DNA of 37,793 bases from Chlorobiaceae bacterium (lineage in GTDB: Bacteria; Bacteroidota; Chlorobiia; Chlorobiales; Chlorobiaceae), in assembly GCA_013335405.1 (NCBI GenBank), contig JAAXVR010000027.1, positions 1 through 37,793 on the forward strand, written 5' to 3'. Of this stretch, positions 1 to 9,432 are shown piece by piece. Position 1 is the stretch's first letter, and each line of letters opens with the position of its first letter. The notes under the pieces are model-generated. The model worked only from the letters and a program-made list of their open reading frames with translations. It was not told the origin of the DNA and did not search any database. A program made the translations under genes and the position numbers.

Positions 1-474
1 GCGAAATTTTACCGCGTATCGGGCGGCAGCACGCAGCACAAGGGAGTGGTTCCCGATATAGCGATGCCGTCGATGATCGACACGACGACCATAGGCGAGG
101 ACACCTATGCCAGCAGTCTCCCCTGGACAACGGTAAGTCCTTCATTTTTCAAGCCGACAGGGGAAGTCAGTCCCGCGCTGATCGCGGAACTGCAGAAAAA
201 ATCCGCCGTACATTCCGCAGGGAATCCGCTTTACCAGTCCTACCTGCGCGATCTTGGCCTTCTTGACCAGATTCGCAGAAAGAAAACCGTTTCGCTGCAG
301 GAGTCCTCTTTCAAATCGGAATCGGAATCCATCAAACAGATAGAGAAGCAGTGGGTTCGGGAACCTGATCAGAAAAAGGATTCCAGCAAGGACGTCATCC
401 TGAACGAAGCAACCTCAATCGTATCCGATCTTGCGATTGTCAGTTCAGCTCAGCATCAGAGCATAAGGCCCTGA
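1..474 (+). CDS. prc: Tail-specific (C-terminal processing) protease, C-terminal fragment
   Basis: The reading frame is open from base 1, so the gene begins upstream of the window and only about the last 157 residues are seen. The start reads KFYRVSGGSTQHKGVVPDI, which matches the segment after the S41 catalytic core in Prc/Tsp proteases, where the substrate-binding strand precedes 'GV.PDI'. The remainder resembles the helical C-terminal domain of Prc (DUF3340-like), rich in Lys, Glu and Ser. Family knowledge: Prc is a periplasmic Ser/Lys protease that trims C-terminal tails of envelope proteins. The catalytic Ser/Lys pair and the PDZ domain would lie outside the window, so activity cannot be judged. 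It converges on argH with a short gap holding a GC-rich hairpin. Confidence 0.82.
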   Translation, partial: AKFYRVSGGSTQHKGVVPDIAMPSMIDTTTIGEDTYASSLPWTTVSPSFFKPTGEVSPALIAELQKKSAVHSAGNPLYQSYLRDLGLLDQIRRKKTVSLQESSFKSESESIKQIEKQWVREPDQKKDSSKDVILNEATSIVSDLAIVSSAQHQSIRP

Positions 475-500
475 AAAGACCGTACGGCTGTCTCGGAAGC

Positions 501-518
501 AAAACCGGGGCAGCCCCG
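501..518. terminator. Short GC hairpin between convergent prc and argH
   Basis: CGGGG (506-510) and CCCCG (514-518) form a 5-bp stem with a 3-nt loop. Read on the minus strand it is followed by a 4-T run (501-504), so it could terminate argH transcription just after the stop codon. The stem is short and the T-run weak, so this is a tentative call. Confidence 0.4.
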
Positions 519-1901
519 TTACAGCGCTTTCCCGGCTTCTGCTATCTGCGCCGCCACCGACCTGAACGAACAGCTTCCATGGGTTTTTTTCGAATTGACG
601 CTGGCATCTGGTTTGAGGGAATCGTAGATGTCACCCTCGATCGCTTCCGAAAACTCCCTGAATTTCTCGAGAGGAATATTCGGCAGCGTGATGGCATTCG
701 TTATGCTCCAGGTAACGATTTTACCGGTTATGCGGTGTGCGTCCCTGAACGGCACATGCCTGCGGACAAGATATTCCGCTATTTCCGTGGCCAGGCTCAG
801 ATCCTCCGCGGTCAGCTTTGCGAGGCGATCTTCCTTCAGCGCCGTATTTTCGAGCATTTTCGCGAAAATCTTGACGCAGTCAATCGTTGTTTCGGCACTG
901 TCAAAAAGCGGGGGCTTGTCTTCCTGCATATCCCTGTTATAGGAAAGAGGAAGTCCTTTCATGATCGTCAGGATCGTCATGAGGTTTCCGTAGACCCTGC
1001 CTGTTTTGCCGCGGACAAGTTCGGCGATGTCTGCATTCTTTTTCTGAGGCATGAGGGAAGAGCCTGTCGCGAAAGCATCGCTTATTTCAAGATAACCGAA
1101 CTCGTAGGAGCTCCAGAGGATCACGTCTTCTGAAAAACGCGAAAGGTGCATCATTATTGTCGCGCATGCCGATATGAATTCGATGATGATATCCCTGTCG
1201 CTGACCGCATCGATGCTGTTCGGGAAAATTGCCCCGAACCCGAGGAGCTCAGCTGTTCTTGAAGGATTGAGCGGAAGCGTGCTTCCCGCAAATGCGGCTG
1301 CTCCGAGCGGAGAAATGTCAACCCGTTTCATGAGGTCACGCAGTCTCCCTCTGTCCCGATCGAACATATTGAAATACGCAAGGTAGTAGTGGCCTGCGGA
1401 AATCGGCTGAGCCCTCTGAAGGTGTGTATAGCCGAATATTATGGTTTCCCGGTAGGTTTCCGCCTTTTCGAGAAGAACCTTCATCAAGCCGCCAAGAACT
1501 TCTTCCAGGGAATTTATCCTGCCGCGCATGTAAAGGCGTGTATCGGTCGCCACCTGATCGTTGCGGCTTCTGCCTGAATGCAGTTTTCCCGCAGCAATGC
1601 CGATTTTTTCCTTCAGCCTGTTTTCAATGACCGTATGGATGTCTTCGTCTTCCCACTGGGGCACGAGAGAGCCTTCGGCAAGTTCCACCTCTATCTCGCG
1701 AAGCCCGGCAACAATCGAATCAGCTTCTTCGCGACTGACGATCTTTTCTTCGGCAAGCATCGTCACATGTGCAATGGAACCGCGGATATCTTCCCGGAAC
1801 AGTTTTCTGTCGACATGGACCGAAGATGAAAACTTCAGGGCATCCCGGTCGAAAGGAAGCGAAAAACGGCTCTGCCAGAGTAATTCCTTGTTTTTGCTCA
1901 T
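519..1901 (-). CDS. argH: Argininosuccinate lyase
   Basis: This enzyme cleaves argininosuccinate to arginine and fumarate, the last step of arginine synthesis, in the cytoplasm as a homotetramer. The protein carries the fumarase/aspartase superfamily signature [10 protein letters not shown] in the C-terminal half and [16 protein letters not shown] in the N-terminal half, as in ArgH. From the ATG at 1901 it has 460 residues, usual for the family, and starts [14 protein letters not shown]. The frame remains open to a TTG at 1913, adding four residues; I prefer the ATG because family members start near it. No clear Shine-Dalgarno sequence is visible. It is the last gene of the arginine cluster, 140 bp downstream of argG, with a perfect 11-bp hairpin in the gap. 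Confidence 0.97.
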   Translation of the reverse strand: MSKNKELLWQSRFSLPFDRDALKFSSSVHVDRKLFREDIRGSIAHVTMLAEEKIVSREEADSIVAGLREIEVELAEGSLVPQWEDEDIHTVIENRLKEKIGIAAGKLHSGRSRNDQVATDTRLYMRGRINSLEEVLGGLMKVLLEKAETYRETIIFGYTHLQRAQPISAGHYYLAYFNMFDRDRGRLRDLMKRVDISPLGAAAFAGSTLPLNPSRTAELLGFGAIFPNSIDAVSDRDIIIEFISACATIMMHLSRFSEDVILWSSYEFGYLEISDAFATGSSLMPQKKNADIAELVRGKTGRVYGNLMTILTIMKGLPLSYNRDMQEDKPPLFDSAETTIDCVKIFAKMLENTALKEDRLAKLTAEDLSLATEIAEYLVRRHVPFRDAHRITGKIVTWSITNAITLPNIPLEKFREFSEAIEGDIYDSLKPDASVNSKKTHGSCSFRSVAAQIAEAGKAL

Positions 1902-1990
1902 AACGGGTTTCAAATGTTGAAAGAGTGAAACTGCCGGAAGATAATAAAAAAGCGGGGAAAATGTGACCTGCAGGGAAGGGGGGGACAGGA

Positions 1991-2019
1991 AACGCGCAGG
2001 CTTTCTGTGCCTGCGCGTT
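1991..2019 (-). other. Perfect 11-bp hairpin in the argG-argH gap
   Basis: AACGCGCAGGC (1991-2001) and its exact complement (2009-2019) enclose a 7-nt loop. On the minus strand the hairpin lies just after the argG stop and is followed by TCC rather than a T-run. It is therefore not a classic intrinsic terminator; mRNA stabilisation or processing between argG and argH is possible. Confidence 0.6.
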
Positions 2020-2041
2020 GGTCTCCGTGCGAAAAAGCGGG

Positions 2042-3244
2042 TTATCTGCCGGAATGGATCTGGCTGAAGGTTTTCAGCCCGAGACCATAGATATGAATGA
2101 AGCCGGCAGCAGCCTTGTGATTGAACGTGTCGGCTTCGGTATAGGTGGCCAGCTCCTCGTTGTAGAGCGAGTAGGGCGAGGTCCTGCCGAGCAGGGTGAC
2201 GTTTCCCTTGTAGAGTTTGAGCCGAAGCAGCCCGGTGACAGGTTTCTGCGTTTCATCGACGAATGCATCAAGCGCCTTGCGCATCGGGGAAAACCATGTG
2301 CCGTTGTAGATGATGTTGGCATAGTCCTGGCTGATGTTCTTCTTGTACTGGAAGACACTTTTCTCCAGCGTGAGTCTTTCGAGCTCGCGATGGGCAAAAT
2401 GCAGGATGGTTGCTGCCGGGGCTTCGTAGATTTCGCGCGATTTTATGCCGACGACACGGTTCTCTATCATGTCGAGCCTGCCGACTCCGTTTGCTGCACC
2501 GATATCGTTCAGACGGATGATGAGGTCGAGACCGCTCATTTTCTGTCCGTCGAGCGAAACAGGTATTCCTTCATGGAATTCCAGCTCGACAACGGTCGGA
2601 GCATCCGGGGCTTTTTCGGGAGAAATCGTGATCTGGTATGCGTCTTCGGGTGGTGATACCATCGGATCCTCGAGCACGCCGCACTCGATGCTTATACCCC
2701 AGATGTTCTCGTCGATTGAATAAGGGCTTTTCTTCGTGGCGGAAACAGGGATGTTGTGTTCGAGGGCGTAGGCGATCTCTGCTTCACGCGAAGTGAACTC
2801 CCATTCACGAAGCGGAGCGAGCACCTTCAGGTGCGGCGCAAGTGAGGCGAACGTGACTTCGAAACGGACCTGGTCGTTTCCTTTGCCTGTGCATCCGTGT
2901 GCAAGCATGGTGCAGTCTTCTTCGAGTGCCGCGTCGACAAGAGCCTTTGCGAGCAGGGGACGTCCGAGCGCGGTAGCGAGCGGATAGACATCCTCGTAAA
3001 GAGCTCCCGCTTTCAGGGCACGCCAGATATACTCTTCGACAAACTGCTCGCGGAGGTCGACAAACCGGAATTTCGATGCGCCGGTGGAGAGAGCCTTCGA
3101 TTCGAGATTTTCGATCTCTTTCTGCTGGCCGAGGTTGCCGGTAATGGCTACGATTTCAGCGTCATACTTGTCTTTAAGCCATTTGATCATGACGGAGGTG
3201 TCGAGACCGCCGGAATAGGCCAGTGCTATTTTTTCCTTGCTCAT
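2042..3244 (-). CDS. argG: Argininosuccinate synthase
   Basis: This enzyme joins citrulline and aspartate using ATP to give argininosuccinate, the penultimate step of arginine synthesis. The ATP-pyrophosphatase P-loop AYSGGLDTS is at residues 9-17, and [13 protein letters not shown], typical of ArgG, follows around residue 115. From the ATG at 3244 the protein has 400 residues, normal for the bacterial type. An upstream extension of 35 codons is open but gives non-conserved sequence running through the leader region, so I reject it. The 204-bp gap upstream, towards argR, holds a terminator-like hairpin, which suggests that argGH can be transcribed separately from argCJBFR. Confidence 0.97.
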   Translation of the reverse strand: MSKEKIALAYSGGLDTSVMIKWLKDKYDAEIVAITGNLGQQKEIENLESKALSTGASKFRFVDLREQFVEEYIWRALKAGALYEDVYPLATALGRPLLAKALVDAALEEDCTMLAHGCTGKGNDQVRFEVTFASLAPHLKVLAPLREWEFTSREAEIAYALEHNIPVSATKKSPYSIDENIWGISIECGVLEDPMVSPPEDAYQITISPEKAPDAPTVVELEFHEGIPVSLDGQKMSGLDLIIRLNDIGAANGVGRLDMIENRVVGIKSREIYEAPAATILHFAHRELERLTLEKSVFQYKKNISQDYANIIYNGTWFSPMRKALDAFVDETQKPVTGLLRLKLYKGNVTLLGRTSPYSLYNEELATYTEADTFNHKAAAGFIHIYGLGLKTFSQIHSGR

Positions 3245-3353
3245 GCGTTCTTGTGAATTATCTGTTATGTAAAAAATCCTTGCTGCAGGAGCCCCGTCGT
3301 CCCGGTTGCCGGAAAAAGGCTGTGCAAAGGCTTGCATATCTTGAAGCAAAGAT

Positions 3354-3377
3354 AAAAAAAACCGGGAATTTCCCCGG
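3354..3377 (-). terminator. Intrinsic terminator between argR and argG
   Basis: On the minus strand CCGGG and CCCGG (within 3362-3377) form a short GC stem, extendable by a G-T and an A-T pair. It is followed immediately by eight T residues (3354-3361). This fits a Rho-independent terminator or attenuator after argR and upstream of the argG leader. The stem is short, so partial read-through is likely. Confidence 0.6.
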
Positions 3378-3448
3378 ACGGAGCGGGTGATTTTGCATTG
3401 CCGCCATTTCTGTCCCGTACGTCATAGTGTAAAAAAGAGACTTCCTTG

Positions 3449-3895
3449 TCAGTTCTTGGAAACGTTCTTGTGGATATGGGCGATCACGGCCTCGATACTC
3501 TGGATGGATGCCGGAATGACAAGAACGGTATCGTCACCGGCGATAGTGCCGAGAATGAGCGGGCTTTTGAGCTGGTCGAGATAGGATCCGACTCCATGGG
3601 CCCTGCCCGGCAGGGTTTTGATGATCACGGCAGTTTCATTGGAGGTTACGGCAAGCACCTCGACGCCGACAAGTCCCTTGATGATCCTGCCTGCATGTTC
3701 ATCCGGAAAGACAAGCCGGTACCCTCCTGCGGTTCTGGCCCGGATGATGCCGAGTTCAGCGCAGTCGCGGGAAAGGGTTGCCTGGGCCACAATCATCCCG
3801 GAGCTCCTCAGAAGAGTGAGCAGATCATGCTGGTTTCCGACGCTGTTCTGCTGGAGTATCTCCCTGATCTTGAGCTGTCTTGCATTCTTGTTCAT
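3449..3895 (-). CDS. argR: Arginine repressor
   Basis: ArgR is the hexameric arginine-responsive DNA-binding regulator of arginine genes. The 148-residue protein has the expected two-part layout. An N-terminal winged helix-turn-helix (about residues 1-70) includes VAQATLSRDCAELGI, matching the ArgR recognition helix. A C-terminal oligomerisation and arginine-binding domain includes GTIAGDDTVLVI, with the GD-D segment that contacts arginine. The gene sits inside the operon it presumably controls, 13 bp after argF, which allows autoregulation. A near-consensus ARG box occurs upstream of argC. Confidence 0.95.
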   Translation of the reverse strand: MNKNARQLKIREILQQNSVGNQHDLLTLLRSSGMIVAQATLSRDCAELGIIRARTAGGYRLVFPDEHAGRIIKGLVGVEVLAVTSNETAVIIKTLPGRAHGVGSYLDQLKSPLILGTIAGDDTVLVIPASIQSIEAVIAHIHKNVSKN

Positions 3896-3908
3896 CGATA
3901 CGATCCTC

Positions 3909-4925
3909 TCAGGCTTTTATTTTCCTCGCGGCATTAAGCAGCCTGTGGGTCAGATGGAACTTCCTGTACTCCTCATGGTTGAGCAGTTTGACCAGGAGCG
4001 CTTTCTGGACATGCAGGCGATTTTCCGCCTGATCGATGATAATGGAACGGGGTCCGTCCATGACTTCTCCGGTTATCTCCTGTCCCCGATGAGCCGGCAT
4101 GCAGTGCATGACCACTGAGGTCGGTTTTGACAGAGCCAGAAGTGAGCTGTTGACCTGAAAAGGCGAGAAAATCCGCAGACGCTCTTCCATTTCATCCTCC
4201 TGACCCATGCTTGTCCATACATCGGTATAAAGCACGTCGGCACCTTTTACGGCGACTTCGGGATCATGGAGCACTTCAATACGGCTGATTCCCTTTGCTT
4301 TTGCAGTTTCGAGCAGTCCCATATCAGGCGTATACCCTTCAGGGCAGGCGAGCACGAAATGAATCGGAAGGAGGCCGGCAAGCTCGATCCACGAATTCGC
4401 GACGTTGTTGCCGTCACCGATGAACACGACCTTTATCCCTTCATGCCACAGATTGTTTTCATAAAGCGTGAACGCATCGGCAAGCACCTGGCAGGGATGC
4501 GACAGGTCGGTGAGCGCATTGATGACCGGGATGGTGGAATGTTCTGCAAGTCCTTCGATAATCTCGTGTTCGTGAACCCTGGCAACAATGGCGTCGTTAT
4601 AACGGGAAAGAAGCCGCGCAATATCCTCTACCGCTTCTCGTGAGCCCAGGCCGATGGACTTTCCGTCAAGATTGATGGCATACCCTCCAAGTTCATGTAT
4701 TCCGAGCTCGAAAGACACCCTCGTACGTAACGAGGGTTTACTGAAAATCATCGCCACCGTTTTGTCTCGCAGGGGTCGGAATGGTTCTGTCGAAAGGTTT
4801 TCCTTGCGTTTGCTCTTGACGAACAGCGAAAAATCGAACAGCTCGATGACCTTTGCGGCGTCGAGTGCCGAAAAGCCAAGAAAATCACGCTTTCCTGCTG
4901 TATTCTTTTTTTTTGCGTCTTCCAT
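3909..4925 (-). CDS. argF: Ornithine carbamoyltransferase
   Basis: This enzyme converts ornithine and carbamoyl phosphate to citrulline. The carbamoyl-phosphate loop appears as SKPSLRTR (residues 62-69; family STRTR), followed by DLSHPCQVLADAFT with the HPCQ motif. The ornithine-side motif HCMPAHRG is near the C-terminus. The length, 338 residues, is slightly above the usual 305-335 because of a Lys-rich N-terminus (MEDAKKKNTAGKRD). It begins 5 bp after argB stops and ends 13 bp before argR starts, consistent with one transcript. Confidence 0.97.
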   Translation of the reverse strand: MEDAKKKNTAGKRDFLGFSALDAAKVIELFDFSLFVKSKRKENLSTEPFRPLRDKTVAMIFSKPSLRTRVSFELGIHELGGYAINLDGKSIGLGSREAVEDIARLLSRYNDAIVARVHEHEIIEGLAEHSTIPVINALTDLSHPCQVLADAFTLYENNLWHEGIKVVFIGDGNNVANSWIELAGLLPIHFVLACPEGYTPDMGLLETAKAKGISRIEVLHDPEVAVKGADVLYTDVWTSMGQEDEMEERLRIFSPFQVNSSLLALSKPTSVVMHCMPAHRGQEITGEVMDGPRSIIIDQAENRLHVQKALLVKLLNHEEYRKFHLTHRLLNAARKIKA

Positions 4926-4930
4926 TATTT

Positions 4931-5845
4931 TCAGTTGTTTAAAAAGTGATCGCAGTCCTCTTCCGAGATGAACTGTGTTCCGACACCATCGTGGGTGAAT
5001 ATTTCAAGAAGCAGCGAATGAGTCGCTTTCCCATCGATGAGATGGACCTTGCCGACTCCGCTGTCGAGCGTTTTGAATGCTGAGATCACCTTCGGAATCA
5101 TACCGCCGGATATGATGCCCTGCTCGATATAATCTGCCGCCTCTGCCTTGCAGATCGTCCTGAGGATCCTTTCACCAACATGAATACCTTCAACATCGCT
5201 GACGTAAATCAGTTTTTCGGCTTTCAGGGCAATGGCGATACTGCTTGCGGCATCGTCCGCATTGATATTGTAGATGTTACCGTCCTCATCGAATCCGATT
5301 GGCGCTATGACAGGGATCAGGCCTGCATCGCAGAGAAGATCGATATAGGCGGTGTTGATTTGTTCCACATCACCGACAAGTCCAAGCTTCTCGGCGTTGG
5401 GGGAGGGCAGAGCCCTGATGGTGTCGGCATCGAGACCCGTCACCCCGACGGCTTTCCCGCCATGCTCGCTGATAAGCTGAACGATGTCCTGGTTCACTTT
5501 GCCGGCGAGTGTCATCTGGACTACGTTGATCATCTCTGCGTCTGTAACCCTCTTTCCGTGAACGAAACGTGATGCCAGCCCGAGCTTTTCGGCTGTTTTC
5601 GTAATCGCGTCGCCACCACCGTGCACCAGTACGACCTTGATGCCGACTTTGCGGAGCAGCGTCACGTTCTGGGCGAACGTGTTCTTGAGACAATGCTCCT
5701 TCATGGCGGAACCACCATATTTGATGACGAAAGTTTTGCTCTCGAATTTGCGGATATAGGGGAGTGCCTCGATAAGCACCTGCCCGATAGCTGCCGGAGG
5801 GGCTGGCCTTGCCGGCTTCGGGTCACAGCCCGGAAAATGTTCCAT
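4931..5845 (-). CDS. argB: Acetylglutamate kinase, arginine-sensitive type
   Basis: This enzyme phosphorylates N-acetylglutamate, normally the controlled step of arginine synthesis. It has the amino-acid-kinase fold motifs VIKYGGSAM (about residues 40-48) and [10 protein letters not shown]. Residues about 20-35 read [15 protein letters not shown], resembling the N-terminal helix that links dimers into hexamers in arginine-inhibited enzymes of the Pseudomonas/Thermotoga type. From this I infer feedback inhibition by arginine, in addition to repression through argR. The length is 304 residues. The gene lies 39 bp after argJ and 5 bp before argF. Confidence 0.96.
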   Translation of the reverse strand: MEHFPGCDPKPARPAPPAAIGQVLIEALPYIRKFESKTFVIKYGGSAMKEHCLKNTFAQNVTLLRKVGIKVVLVHGGGDAITKTAEKLGLASRFVHGKRVTDAEMINVVQMTLAGKVNQDIVQLISEHGGKAVGVTGLDADTIRALPSPNAEKLGLVGDVEQINTAYIDLLCDAGLIPVIAPIGFDEDGNIYNINADDAASSIAIALKAEKLIYVSDVEGIHVGERILRTICKAEAADYIEQGIISGGMIPKVISAFKTLDSGVGKVHLIDGKATHSLLLEIFTHDGVGTQFISEEDCDHFLNN

Positions 5846-5884
5846 TGAGTGAATAACGCATTTAAATTGTTTTCGACGATATCA

Positions 5885-7168
5885 TCAGCTCCTGTAGCTG
5901 CCATTTATTTCAACATACTCCTTGCTCAGGTCGCAGGTCCAAATCGTGGCTCTGCCCGGCCCATTTCCCAATCTCAGGGTAATGTCATACGCTTTTTCAG
6001 ACATGATTGCGGCCGCTTCTTCCTCGGAAAAATCAGCGATGAAAGAAGGTTTGAGAATGCAGAGACCATTGAAATGCAGTTCGAGTTCTTCCTGGTTGAA
6101 CACAGCGCCGGATCGTCCGGCAGCGGCGATAATCCTTCCCCAGTTGGCATCCTCCCCATGGATCGCGGTCTTGACAAGGCTGGACTGCGCGATTGTTCTT
6201 GCCGCAAGTTCGGCATCCCTCTGACTGGCGGCCCCTTCGACCGTAATTCCGACAAGTTTTGTCGCTCCTTCGCCGTCTATGACGATAAGTTTTGCAAGAA
6301 ATGTCGCAAGTGCTTCCAGTGCATCGCAGAAAAGTACGAAATCCTCGCTTTCCGGAAGTATTTCCAGACCGAAACCGCTCGCCATCACCAACGCCATGTC
6401 GTTGGTGCTTGTATCGCCATCAACGGTTATGGCGTTGAAACTGTTGCGGTTTGCGTGTTCAAGGGCCCGCTTCAGGAGATCGGAGGAAATTTTCGCATCG
6501 GTCGTCATGAATGCGAGCATTGTCGCCATATCGGGCGATATCATACCTGAGCCTTTTGCAATACCGCTAAGCCTGCATTTACCAGCCGAGAGCTCGACGT
6601 CGAGCGTGAAAAACTTCGGGAAGGTATCGGTTGTCATGATAGCCCCGGCTGCATCGAGGCATGATTCCCGCTGCAGGACGAGGGGAAGGGAAGAAATGCC
6701 CCCGATGACCTTTTCCATGGGAAGCAGTTGCCCGATAACACCTGTGGAGGCAACGACGACCTCATCCGGTTTCAGTCCGAAATCGGATGCGACGGCCTCG
6801 GCCATTGCCCGCGCATCGTTCATGCCTTTTTCGCCCGTCGCAGCATTTGCGTTACCGCTGTTGCAAACGACGGCACGCATCCTGCCTGACGTTTTTTCGA
6901 GATGATTCCTTGAAACGATCACCGGGGCGGCGCAACAGAGATTGGTTGTAAAAACTGCAGCTGTGCTCGCAGGAACGTCGCCGAGAAGGATCATAAGGTC
7001 ATTACGGCCATACCGGATTGATGCGTCAACCGCACCGGAAGAAAAACCTGCCGGCCAGAACCCCTCCTCGCCGTTCGCTTCCGGGGGCATCGGTGTAACC
7101 GTATTCGGCCAAGAGGTGGCAGCGGAAAGCTCTCGGATCACTTTGAGCCCTTTTTCAAAACTTTCCAA
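5885..7168 (-). CDS. argJ: Glutamate N-acetyltransferase ArgJ
   Basis: ArgJ transfers the acetyl group from N-acetylornithine to glutamate, making the acetyl cycle; many homologues also use acetyl-CoA. The autocatalytic cleavage site is visible as KGSGMISPDMATMLAF, with Thr216 as the expected N-terminal nucleophile of the beta chain. NSGNANA (about 103-109) and STGVIGQ (141-147) are further family motifs. The length is 427 residues. Whether it is mono- or bifunctional cannot be read from the sequence; no argA or argE is present in the window. It lies 20 bp downstream of argC. Confidence 0.97.
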   Translation of the reverse strand: MESFEKGLKVIRELSAATSWPNTVTPMPPEANGEEGFWPAGFSSGAVDASIRYGRNDLMILLGDVPASTAAVFTTNLCCAAPVIVSRNHLEKTSGRMRAVVCNSGNANAATGEKGMNDARAMAEAVASDFGLKPDEVVVASTGVIGQLLPMEKVIGGISSLPLVLQRESCLDAAGAIMTTDTFPKFFTLDVELSAGKCRLSGIAKGSGMISPDMATMLAFMTTDAKISSDLLKRALEHANRNSFNAITVDGDTSTNDMALVMASGFGLEILPESEDFVLFCDALEALATFLAKLIVIDGEGATKLVGITVEGAASQRDAELAARTIAQSSLVKTAIHGEDANWGRIIAAAGRSGAVFNQEELELHFNGLCILKPSFIADFSEEEAAAIMSEKAYDITLRLGNGPGRATIWTCDLSKEYVEINGSYRS

Positions 7169-7188
7169 AACAGTGAATTTTTATGATG

Positions 7189-8223
7189 TTAGTAAAGAAG
7201 TCCGGTCGTTTCATCTTTGCCGAGCATGATATTCATGTTCTGGACGGCCTGCCCGGCCGCTCCTTTAAGGAGATTGTCGATCGCGCTGACGATGACGAGC
7301 GAACCGGAATCGGATATGCTGGCGATAGTGATGTCGCAGTAATTCGTATTTGCCACATGTCTTATTTCCGTCATGGATTGACGAATACGGACGAACGGAG
7401 CTTCCCGGTAGAACTCCTTGTACCGGTTCAGTATAAACTCGTTTCCGGCGGGAGATTCAAGCTGGACGTTGATAATGCTGTAAATTCCTCTCACCAGGGG
7501 TCCGATCATCGGAGTGAAAATGAATGCAAACGAAGGGGCGGAGGCGGAGGTTCCGAGCGCCTGCAGGATCTCCGGAGTATGCTGATGGCAACCGACCTTG
7601 TATGCTCTCAAATTTCCACTCATTTCCGAAAAAGAAAGTTCGGTACTGCTGCTTCTTCCGGCACCGGATATGCCGGAAACCGCAGTGCAGTTGACCAGCA
7701 GAGGTTTCAGCGATGGTTCCGTTCCGAGGAATAACGGCGCAACGGCAAGGATGATACTTGTCGCAAAGCATCCGGGATTGCTGACAGCCTTGCTCCTGAT
7801 GATTTCGTCGCGGAAAAGTTCAGGCATCCCGTAAGTCATAACGGCATCCGGATCCTTTCCTTTTTTATAGTATTTTTCATGCTCGGCAGTGTTCCTGATT
7901 CGGAAATCGCCCGACAGGTCTATGACCATTTTTCCTGCCGCAAGAAGCGGGGGAACGAGCCTGAGCGCTTCGCCATGGGGAAGTGCGAGAAAATAGATGT
8001 CGCTGTCGCACTCTCCGTTGTACTGCCGATAACTCTTCTCAATACCCAAGGCGGGATAAAGTTCCGAAACTGACCTGCCGGTCTGAGAAAACGCATAAAG
8101 CTCCCGAAGCTCGATATCCGGATGGTGACAGAGCAGTTTCGTCAGTTCCGCGCCGGAATATCCCGATGCTCCGATAATGGATGCTGTATGCTTTTTGCCC
8201 GTTTCCGACAACAATGCAGCCAT
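7189..8223 (-). CDS. argC: N-acetyl-gamma-glutamyl-phosphate reductase
   Basis: ArgC reduces N-acetylglutamyl phosphate to the semialdehyde with NADPH. The Rossmann nucleotide-binding motif GASGYSG is at residues 18-24, and the catalytic cysteine lies in SNPGCFAT (Cys152). The length is 344 residues, normal for the family. It is the first gene of the arginine cluster. The 271-bp gap upstream, shared with a divergent operon, contains a near-perfect ARG box about 107 bp before the start codon. Confidence 0.97.
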   Translation of the reverse strand: MAALLSETGKKHTASIIGASGYSGAELTKLLCHHPDIELRELYAFSQTGRSVSELYPALGIEKSYRQYNGECDSDIYFLALPHGEALRLVPPLLAAGKMVIDLSGDFRIRNTAEHEKYYKKGKDPDAVMTYGMPELFRDEIIRSKAVSNPGCFATSIILAVAPLFLGTEPSLKPLLVNCTAVSGISGAGRSSSTELSFSEMSGNLRAYKVGCHQHTPEILQALGTSASAPSFAFIFTPMIGPLVRGIYSIINVQLESPAGNEFILNRYKEFYREAPFVRIRQSMTEIRHVANTNYCDITIASISDSGSLVIVSAIDNLLKGAAGQAVQNMNIMLGKDETTGLLY

Positions 8224-8329
8224 GATGGTTATTACCCCTGTTTTCTTGCCCCGGAAACGTCATGAATCGGATCGAAGGACGGTGAAGCCCGGCCCCGAAG
8301 CAAAAGTTTTATTCGCGCCTTCAATGCGC

Positions 8330-8347
8330 AATGAATAAATATCCAAT
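8330..8347 (-). promoter_or_regulatory. Putative ARG box (ArgR operator) upstream of argC
   Basis: The 18-mer AATGAATAAATATCCAAT matches the enterobacterial/Bacillus-type ARG box consensus WNTGAATWWWWATTCANW at 17 of 18 positions; the single mismatch is C for T in the right half. It lies in the divergent gap between argC (minus) and the lipoprotein gene (plus), in an AT-rich stretch where an argC promoter is expected. I do not see an obvious adjacent second box. Confidence 0.65.
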
Positions 8348-8494
8348 AAAGCGCAAATATGACGTTTTTCCGGATGATTTTCAAAGATTGGTATATTTTT
8401 TTTCACTCTTTTGTCATATCATCTGATTTTATTGCCAACATCTTTTTTTTCTGCATTTTAGCCCTGTTCTCAGGTATCTTTCGCCCAACTCCGG

Positions 8495-9415
8495 ATGTCA
8501 ATGCGTATCGCAATGAATAACCATGCATTTTTGATAAAAGCTTTTCACGACGCAAGATGGCTGGTTTTTGCTTTTATTCTGCTCTTCCTTTCCGGCTGTT
8601 TCAAGCACCCCGGAAGGGAAACCGCACGAAGCGGAAAGATGGTTTTCGCGGTTGACAACCCGCTTTCAGAAATTGCAGGAATTGAGGCCATGATGTTCAG
8701 GAATTATTATCCGGACGCCGAAATAGAAATACTTCCTACCGCACCCGTGAAAACCCTTGGCCGCATTTTCGATAAAAGCGCCAGAGCCGCCCTGATCAGC
8801 GGAGATTTCGACTCGGTGGAAGATTCTCTTTTCAGCGCCATGAAAAGGAAGATGCGCAAGGAGCCGGTAGCCCTTGACGCTATTGTATGCGTCACAGGAA
8901 AAGGAAACGGCGTTGACGGTCTTTCCGTGAAAGATATTGTTGCGATGTATTACAACGGCGGCGGAAAAGGGAAACAAAACTATCTGCTCAAGGATGATTA
9001 TCGGCTTGTTTCTGTTCTTTCCGTTATGGCAGGCAGGAAGAAAAAGGATATTCGTGCGTGGTCGTGCAGCGACGTCGACGAACTGCTGAAACGCATTGCT
9101 TCTGCAGACCAGGCTTACGGACTTCTTTTCAGATCTTCGCTCGATGCCGCTCGCGATGCCGGTATTGAGATGAAAAACATAAAAATACTTCCCGTTTCGG
9201 ATAACGGACCCGATACCTCTGCCTACTTACCGGAGCGCGATGCCATATTTGAAAACCGTTATCCTCTCGTCACAACGGTTTACTATGTATATTACCCCGG
9301 CGACGCGCTTGCCGCAGGATTCGGTTCCTGGATAAGCGGTTCAGGACAGAAAGCGTTTGAAAGGAGTTCCTTTGTGCCTTACAGGCTTACTCAACGGACA
9401 ATAATTCTGAAATAA
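8495..9415 (+). CDS. PstS-like phosphate-binding lipoprotein
   Basis: The 306-residue protein has a hydrophobic signal segment ending in lipobox LSGC (Cys35), so it should be a lipoprotein facing the periplasm. The mature part resembles PstS/PBP-like-2 substrate-binding proteins: an N-terminal beta strand, an internal SVKDIVAMYYNGG ('..i..Ifl.G' segment) and a C-terminal GSWISGSGQKAFERSSFVPY typical of the end of PstS domains. No PstCAB genes are nearby, so it may act as a sensor rather than a transport component. ATGs at 8501 and 8513 are alternative starts with no strong Shine-Dalgarno to decide. It begins a run of four plus-strand genes and ends 17 bp before a diguanylate cyclase gene. The ligand is not established. 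Confidence 0.7.
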   Translation: MSMRIAMNNHAFLIKAFHDARWLVFAFILLFLSGCFKHPGRETARSGKMVFAVDNPLSEIAGIEAMMFRNYYPDAEIEILPTAPVKTLGRIFDKSARAALISGDFDSVEDSLFSAMKRKMRKEPVALDAIVCVTGKGNGVDGLSVKDIVAMYYNGGGKGKQNYLLKDDYRLVSVLSVMAGRKKKDIRAWSCSDVDELLKRIASADQAYGLLFRSSLDAARDAGIEMKNIKILPVSDNGPDTSAYLPERDAIFENRYPLVTTVYYVYYPGDALAAGFGSWISGSGQKAFERSSFVPYRLTQRTIILK

Positions 9416-9432
9416 CAGGACGTTATAAAAGC

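Noticed and set aside
579-1133. Plus-strand frame of 184 codons within argH
   Set aside because: It overlaps the conserved C-terminal half of argH in antisense and has no start signal or known motif.
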